Source of the DNA: Pleurotus ostreatus/Saccharomyces cerevisiae fusant | Taxonomy: Eukaryota; Opisthokonta | Assembly (NCBI GenBank): GCA_024196135.1 | Contig: JAMQCK010001152.1 | Coordinates: 1-11,407, forward strand | Length of the DNA: 11,407 bases | Reading direction: 5' to 3' | Shown here: positions 8,227-11,407 of the stretch, in pieces | Position numbering within the stretch: the first letter of the stretch is position 1 | Layout: each line of letters opens with the position of its first letter | Notes under the pieces: model-generated | What the model saw: only the letters and a program-made list of their open reading frames with translations | The model's database searches: none | Told to the model about the DNA's origin: nothing | Translations under genes and position numbers: made by a program

Positions 8227-8236
8227 CCTTATATGG
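8227..8236 (-). promoter_or_regulatory. TATA-like / CArG-type element upstream of the 130-residue-protein gene
   Basis: On the minus strand this reads CCATATAAGG. It contains TATAAG and also fits the CC(A/T)6GG consensus bound by MADS-box factors (SRF/Mcm1 type). It lies about 107 bp upstream of the ATG at 8120, a sensible place for a core promoter. Whether it acts as TATA box, MADS site or neither cannot be decided from sequence. Confidence 0.4.
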
Positions 8237-8367
8237 GACGGATATTGGGCCCCTTCCCGAATTACAGCTGCGTCCCATGTGGGCGGTTCGATACGCGAAA
8301 TTGGGGGCCGCGGAATCTGAAGGCCAAATTGGGGCGCAGCGCAGAGCCGGCGACGCTGATACGGGTG

Positions 8368-8381
8368 CGCCAGATCTGGCG
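8368..8381. repeat. Perfect 14-bp palindrome
   Basis: CGCCAGATCTGGCG is fully self-complementary. It lies about 250 bp upstream of the ATG of the minus-strand gene at 8120, so a dimeric transcription-factor site is possible but unproven. Confidence 0.6.
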
Positions 8382-8456
8382 GACAATGAGGAGCTCGCGT
8401 AATGTGACGACAGAAAGAGATCGAAAGGAACATAATGAGAGTTATTGCGTCCGAAA

Positions 8457-8470
8457 GGACCCCGGGGTCC
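8457..8470. repeat. Perfect 14-bp palindrome
   Basis: GGACCCCGGGGTCC is fully self-complementary and lies only 75 bp beyond the palindrome ending at 8381. Its GC-only core is unlike the surrounding DNA, which is mixed in composition. Confidence 0.6.
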
Positions 8471-9163
8471 GTGCTGATATGGTCGCTGAAGCCACAATCG
8501 GTACTTAGATCGCTGATCACTCAAGACAGGGAAGACATTGTAGTTGAGCGACGACAAGGCTTTAGTACCCAATCAGTACCTTCAGCGCCATTATCTGCAG
8601 TTCCAGCATTGAACATGAAGGCAGAACATCGCCGGGCTGTCATAAGAAATATCAGTATGATTATCAACTCCTGCTTACTTCCCTAACCTGACACGCGCAG
8701 GTGGCGAGGGTTGTCGCTCGGAGGCGCGCTTCGCGCGCTTTTCCATCGCAGCCCAGACCATCGGCAGAGACTGTGCGCCGCATGATCAGGATGCCTGCTC
8801 ATTTCCCTGAGTTTGAATCTAGTGACCAAATATAATTCCGGGGACGACCACAGCGTACCGGATTGTGACACTGTGATATCAAAAAAAGCGGACGACGAGG
8901 CGTCCATCCCGGTGCTACGGTAAGGTTTCGAGGACATCGGAGAGAGTGCGCGTCCGAGGCTCTGCAACGCACCCTCGACGTCCGCGGGTCGCCTTCCGCG
9001 AGTATCATCAATATCGATATTCGAAATCGCCACCGTATCGAAGCTGGAGGCCTCCCGGGCTGGCTGCACGCCGCACCTGGGTCTGCCACTCAGGTACGAT
9101 TTCTGGTTCGGGCCGAGGGTCCCGTCTGAAAGGCCTGCGGTCTAAGAGCAGCAGTTTGAGGAG

Positions 9164-9182
9164 GATGCGACACTGTCGCATC
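9164..9182. repeat. Short inverted repeat, 8-bp arms with 3-nt loop
   Basis: GATGCGAC at 9164-9171 and GTCGCATC at 9175-9182 are perfect inverted arms around ACT. It lies in gene-poor DNA upstream of the kinase. Confidence 0.55.
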
Positions 9183-9516
9183 GCAGCCGCGAGGTTTTCC
9201 GGGGTCTTTAGCTCGTTCGTCGTCGGCAAGTCGTCAAGGAATGTGGCGAGGAGGCGTGTTGACCGTTGTTTACACTTCCGGTTGTCGGAGTCGGAAATCG
9301 GTCCGCGGGTCCGAGGCTGCCTTCCTACCACCATCAGTAGCTCTGGCCCTGGAACCGTCGTCGTTCATCTTGCGCTCAGGGTCCTTAATACCTCTTTCCT
9401 GAGAATCGACTCTGCATCTGTTATCTGAGCTCGTAATTCTGATCGAAGTCAGTCTATATCACACGAAGGCGTTGGAAAGGATAATAGCGTTGATTTGCAT
9501 TATCGACTCTACCATC

Positions 9517-10574
9517 ATGCCTCTGATCAGTGCCATCATGACTGGCGGCGGTACCAACAGCAATACTCTCGCTCTCGAACGGATCTGCTCTCGTGTCATT
9601 CTGTGTCCATACGGGCGGCCGGTCGGTTATTTTGAATCGCGCGAGAGATTATTGGCCGCCTTTCGCGACGCAATCAAGGGTATGTCTTCCTTTGACCGCT
9701 GCGAATGACTCTGAAGACCCGTATGCAGGGCACTGTAGTCTCTCGAGACGAGCCATTGTACATCAAGATGTTGGTCTCCACAATATTCTTCTCGGCGCGC
9801 CCGATGCTTCAGACGGACATATGGGTGTTCTTGTCGACCATGATGTAGGCCCCAGCTTGCTACGCGATCCGGGAGATGCCTATGTTGACTGCAGGACGGT
9901 ACGCACATCTTTTGCTTCGTGGGAACTTGGCTCATCATCTCATGGCAGGGTACTCGTGCGTACCAGTCCATTCAGGTGCTGGAGAGCTCCGAATACGGAG
10001 ATACCGCGTCGTCTGGCGGTGAGCGTCTGCTGCACGACTACTTGGATGATCTGGAATCTTTCTACTGGTGAGCTCAACTAAAAGGAATCTCCGAGGCCCC
10101 GCTCAAAGGTGCCGTAGGAGCCTCTGTTGGATATGCTTCACCCGAGGCGGTTCGCCAACCACGGACCACCTGAGGTACTGGAACGCCGGTAGCCCAATAA
10201 TTGCGAGTAACGCGAAGTGCGCCCATCTGTTGATGAGGTTCTACCCCAGCAGCGTCAAGGACCACTTCAAAGCCTTCGTCCCCCTTCTAAAGTACTTGCA
10301 CGATCTACTTCAGCAAGTCGTGGAGATGAAGTCAGACCTCGTCGCGGAAAAAGCTGCGCACGAGCGCGATTGGGATACGATCAGGGAGGAGGCTGATGCG
10401 ACATACGCGCAGGTGATCGAGATGTTCGACCGCACGATCAACAAGCTCAAGGCCGGTGGCGGTATGTCACTCGTCGAGGAGCGTAGACAACCGCCTGCGA
10501 AAATCACTTTGGCCCCGCTCCCACCGGATTCTCCCCCACCAACTCCGCGCGAGACTTTGCGCGTGCTAGAGTAG
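9517..10574 (+). CDS. FunK1-type protein kinase, N-terminally truncated, non-RD
   Basis: Four exons: 9517-9679, 9729-9898, 9949-10067 and 10118-10574. The introns are 49, 50 and 50 nt with GTATGT, GTACGC and GTGAGC donors. Spliced from the ATG at 9517 the product is 302 residues. It matches the C-terminal two-thirds of the fungal FunK1 kinase family in order: SRVILCPYGRP, LLAAFRDAIKGH, a catalytic loop VHQDVGLHNILL (H66, Q67, D68, N73), the metal-binding strand GVLVDHDVG (D91 in the DFG position), an activation segment RTGTRAYQS, and the hallmark HDYLDDLESFYW (140-151). The usual HRD arginine is Gln (Q67), so it is a non-RD kinase. The C-terminus has a charged coiled-coil-like helix and a Pro-rich tail. 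The ATP-binding N-lobe and the usual several hundred N-terminal residues are missing: either the gene is truncated or the true start lies in unrecognised upstream exons. The frame is open back to 9403, and the start is uncertain. Intact splicing argues against old decay; activity without an N-lobe is doubtful. Confidence 0.78.
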
Positions 10575-11283
10575 TCGATGGCCTTTGGTAACAGGCCGAA
10601 GGCGAGGCTCCGGGGAAGAAGAAATCGGCTGCCGTGGTTTTTCCAGGCTTTCAAGCCTGGATATGGGGCGCGCGGTGTTGTATGATCCTTGGCGTGGAAT
10701 GTTCAAGCACGTATGTACTTACGTGACCGCGCGTGTCCCACATATATTCCTCGGTGACGCCCTTCATGCTGCACAACGCTGGAGTATCCAAAATGACGTT
10801 ACGTAGCTGCTTCAACAGAGATTGAGAGGTACAACAGTGCTCTAAGAAGAGCCTCTGTCGCACGAATCGATCGTGTATCTCCCCGTCGCCACTGCCGAGT
10901 GTGCCCTATTGGCGACGCAATTAGATGGCTTCGCCGACTGATTGTGTGAGATATTCGATCCTCCTCTGCATTTGTAGAGTATCCGAGTCTTTGATAGCCT
11001 ATATTATACGCCTATCGCTAGTGCTACTCGTCTGTGTTTTCGGGCACATGTCATCCGAAAGAAGGACTGTTCAACTGCGCGAACATGTGGCCATCACGTG
11101 CATCAGAATCACCATGGTCGATTCCCACGGTGCACGTTGTCCCTTCCTTTGTTCATTGTTTTCATCAGGCTGCGGCGCGTCTTCGTGCTCGTCCCGTGAC
11201 TGCAACGAGGCAGTCGCCTCACAAAGGATCAATTTGAGCGTGAGTCACGATCGATTCCTCCTTGCCTTCCACCACATACCACC
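10575..11283. other. Intergenic region between the kinase gene and the right-edge gene
   Basis: These 709 bp hold the kinase 3' flank, with a hairpin at 10642-10661, and the upstream region of the gene starting at 11284. An A/T-rich CTATATTATACG lies near 10999-11010, and a CACGTG E-box at 11095-11100, about 185 bp before the next ATG. Short open frames are present, but none has recognisable content. Confidence 0.4.
10642..10661. repeat. Perfect hairpin-forming inverted repeat downstream of the kinase stop codon
   Basis: TCCAGGCTT and AAGCCTGGA form a 9-bp perfect stem around a 2-nt TC spacer, starting 68 nt after the kinase TAG. It would lie in the 3' untranslated region of the kinase mRNA. 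A role in 3' end formation or stability is only a guess. Confidence 0.6.
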
Positions 11284-11407
11284 ATGTCGTTCGTCAACGC
11301 CACTGACACTAGCGCTAGCCCCGACACTCAGCCACCCCGCCCAACTACCCCGCCCCCTGGGCCCAACCAGCACTCCCTACCGCTCTCCAGCCTACCCGAC
11401 ACACCCA
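11284..11407 (+). CDS. 5' end of a Pro/Thr-rich protein (3'-truncated by the window)
   Basis: The ATG at 11284 sits in a strong context (CATACCACCATGT) after a C/T-rich leader, and the frame stays open for the 41 codons up to the edge. The visible sequence is disordered and Pro/Thr/Ser-rich (DTQPPRPTTPPPGPNQ, then SLPLSSLPDTP). N-termini of this style, including a short 'PLSxLPDTP' segment, are common in basidiomycete FunK1 kinases. A second FunK1 gene in tandem with the one upstream is therefore possible, but no kinase motif is inside the window and this remains inference. Confidence 0.55.
   Translation, partial: MSFVNATDTSASPDTQPPRPTTPPPGPNQHSLPLSSLPDTP

Larger units (their letters stand above)
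8121..9516. other. Gene-poor region with several palindromes, between the 130-residue-protein gene and the kinase
   Basis: About 1.4 kb without a supported gene. The first ~150 bp are the promoter of the minus-strand gene. Open frames on both strands up to 160 codons (for example 8946-9428 plus, and 9069-8683 and 9334-9008 minus) overlap each other, lack recognisable motifs and cannot be joined convincingly. One minus-strand segment around 9130-9290 reads as a helix-like stretch (TTNELKTPENLAAAMRQC) and might be a remnant. From 9403 to the kinase ATG the kinase frame is open and rich in Leu/Ile, so the kinase reading frame may extend upstream. No kinase N-lobe motif was found. Confidence 0.4.

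Noticed and set aside
8724..8740. Tandem GCGCGCTT units.
   Set aside because: Only two copies of a low-complexity GC motif. Such short repeats are expected in GC-rich fungal DNA.
8683..9334. Overlapping minus-strand open frames (9334-9008 and 9069-8683), considered as exons of one gene.
   Set aside because: They overlap in different frames, and no donor/acceptor pair joins them into a recognisable product.
8946..9428. Plus-strand open frame of 160 codons upstream of the kinase, considered as the missing kinase N-lobe.
   Set aside because: It has no glycine-rich loop, no VAIK-like lysine and no similarity to FunK1 N-terminal regions. The Arg/Ser-rich composition is that of a chance frame.

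Overview
The window looks like nuclear DNA of a filamentous basidiomycete (mushroom-forming Agaricomycete type). The evidence is many short GT-AG introns of about 49-65 nt with CTNAN-type branch sites, GC-rich genes with C/T-rich leaders before the ATG, and two protein families abundant in these fungi: a FunK1-type protein kinase and an HNH-type protein with the family's characteristic C-terminal block. No bacterial, plasmid or phage organisation is visible. I see no tRNA, rRNA or CRISPR array.

Layout, left to right. The 3' end of a plus-strand gene enters from the left (1-491; one intron; basic nuclear-localisation-like tail). An HNH-nuclease-like gene follows (1151-2332, +, four exons), and its HNH catalytic residues appear to be substituted. 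It converges on a complete five-exon 3-ketoacyl-CoA thiolase (4489 to 2774, minus), the clearest gene here, with all catalytic residues intact and an N-terminus that looks mitochondrial rather than peroxisomal. Next is a gene-poor stretch holding an inverted repeat and the stop-riddled remnant of what may be an F-box/leucine-rich-repeat-type gene (about 5323-5760). Two small minus-strand genes follow: a Ser-rich protein with one C2H2/BED-like zinc finger (6787 to 6046) and a 130-residue protein with a basic N-terminus and acidic C-terminus (8120 to 7679). Both begin with an 8-nt first exon and have a TATAAG element roughly 110-140 bp upstream of the ATG. A gene-poor stretch of about 1.4 kb with several perfect palindromes leads to a FunK1-like kinase (9517-10574, +, four exons). 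Its catalytic lobe is in frame across three canonical introns, but I find no N-terminal half. The start of another Pro-rich plus-strand gene runs off the right edge (11284 onward).

The genes do not form a pathway or operon. The thiolase is housekeeping fatty-acid metabolism. The FunK1 and HNH genes, the gene remnant and the small lineage-specific proteins are typical of a fast-evolving accessory neighbourhood of a basidiomycete chromosome. I found no convincing new multi-gene system. The most unusual items are the catalytically altered HNH protein, the truncated non-RD FunK1 kinase, and the paired micro-first-exon genes. All gene models were spliced by eye and need transcript support.
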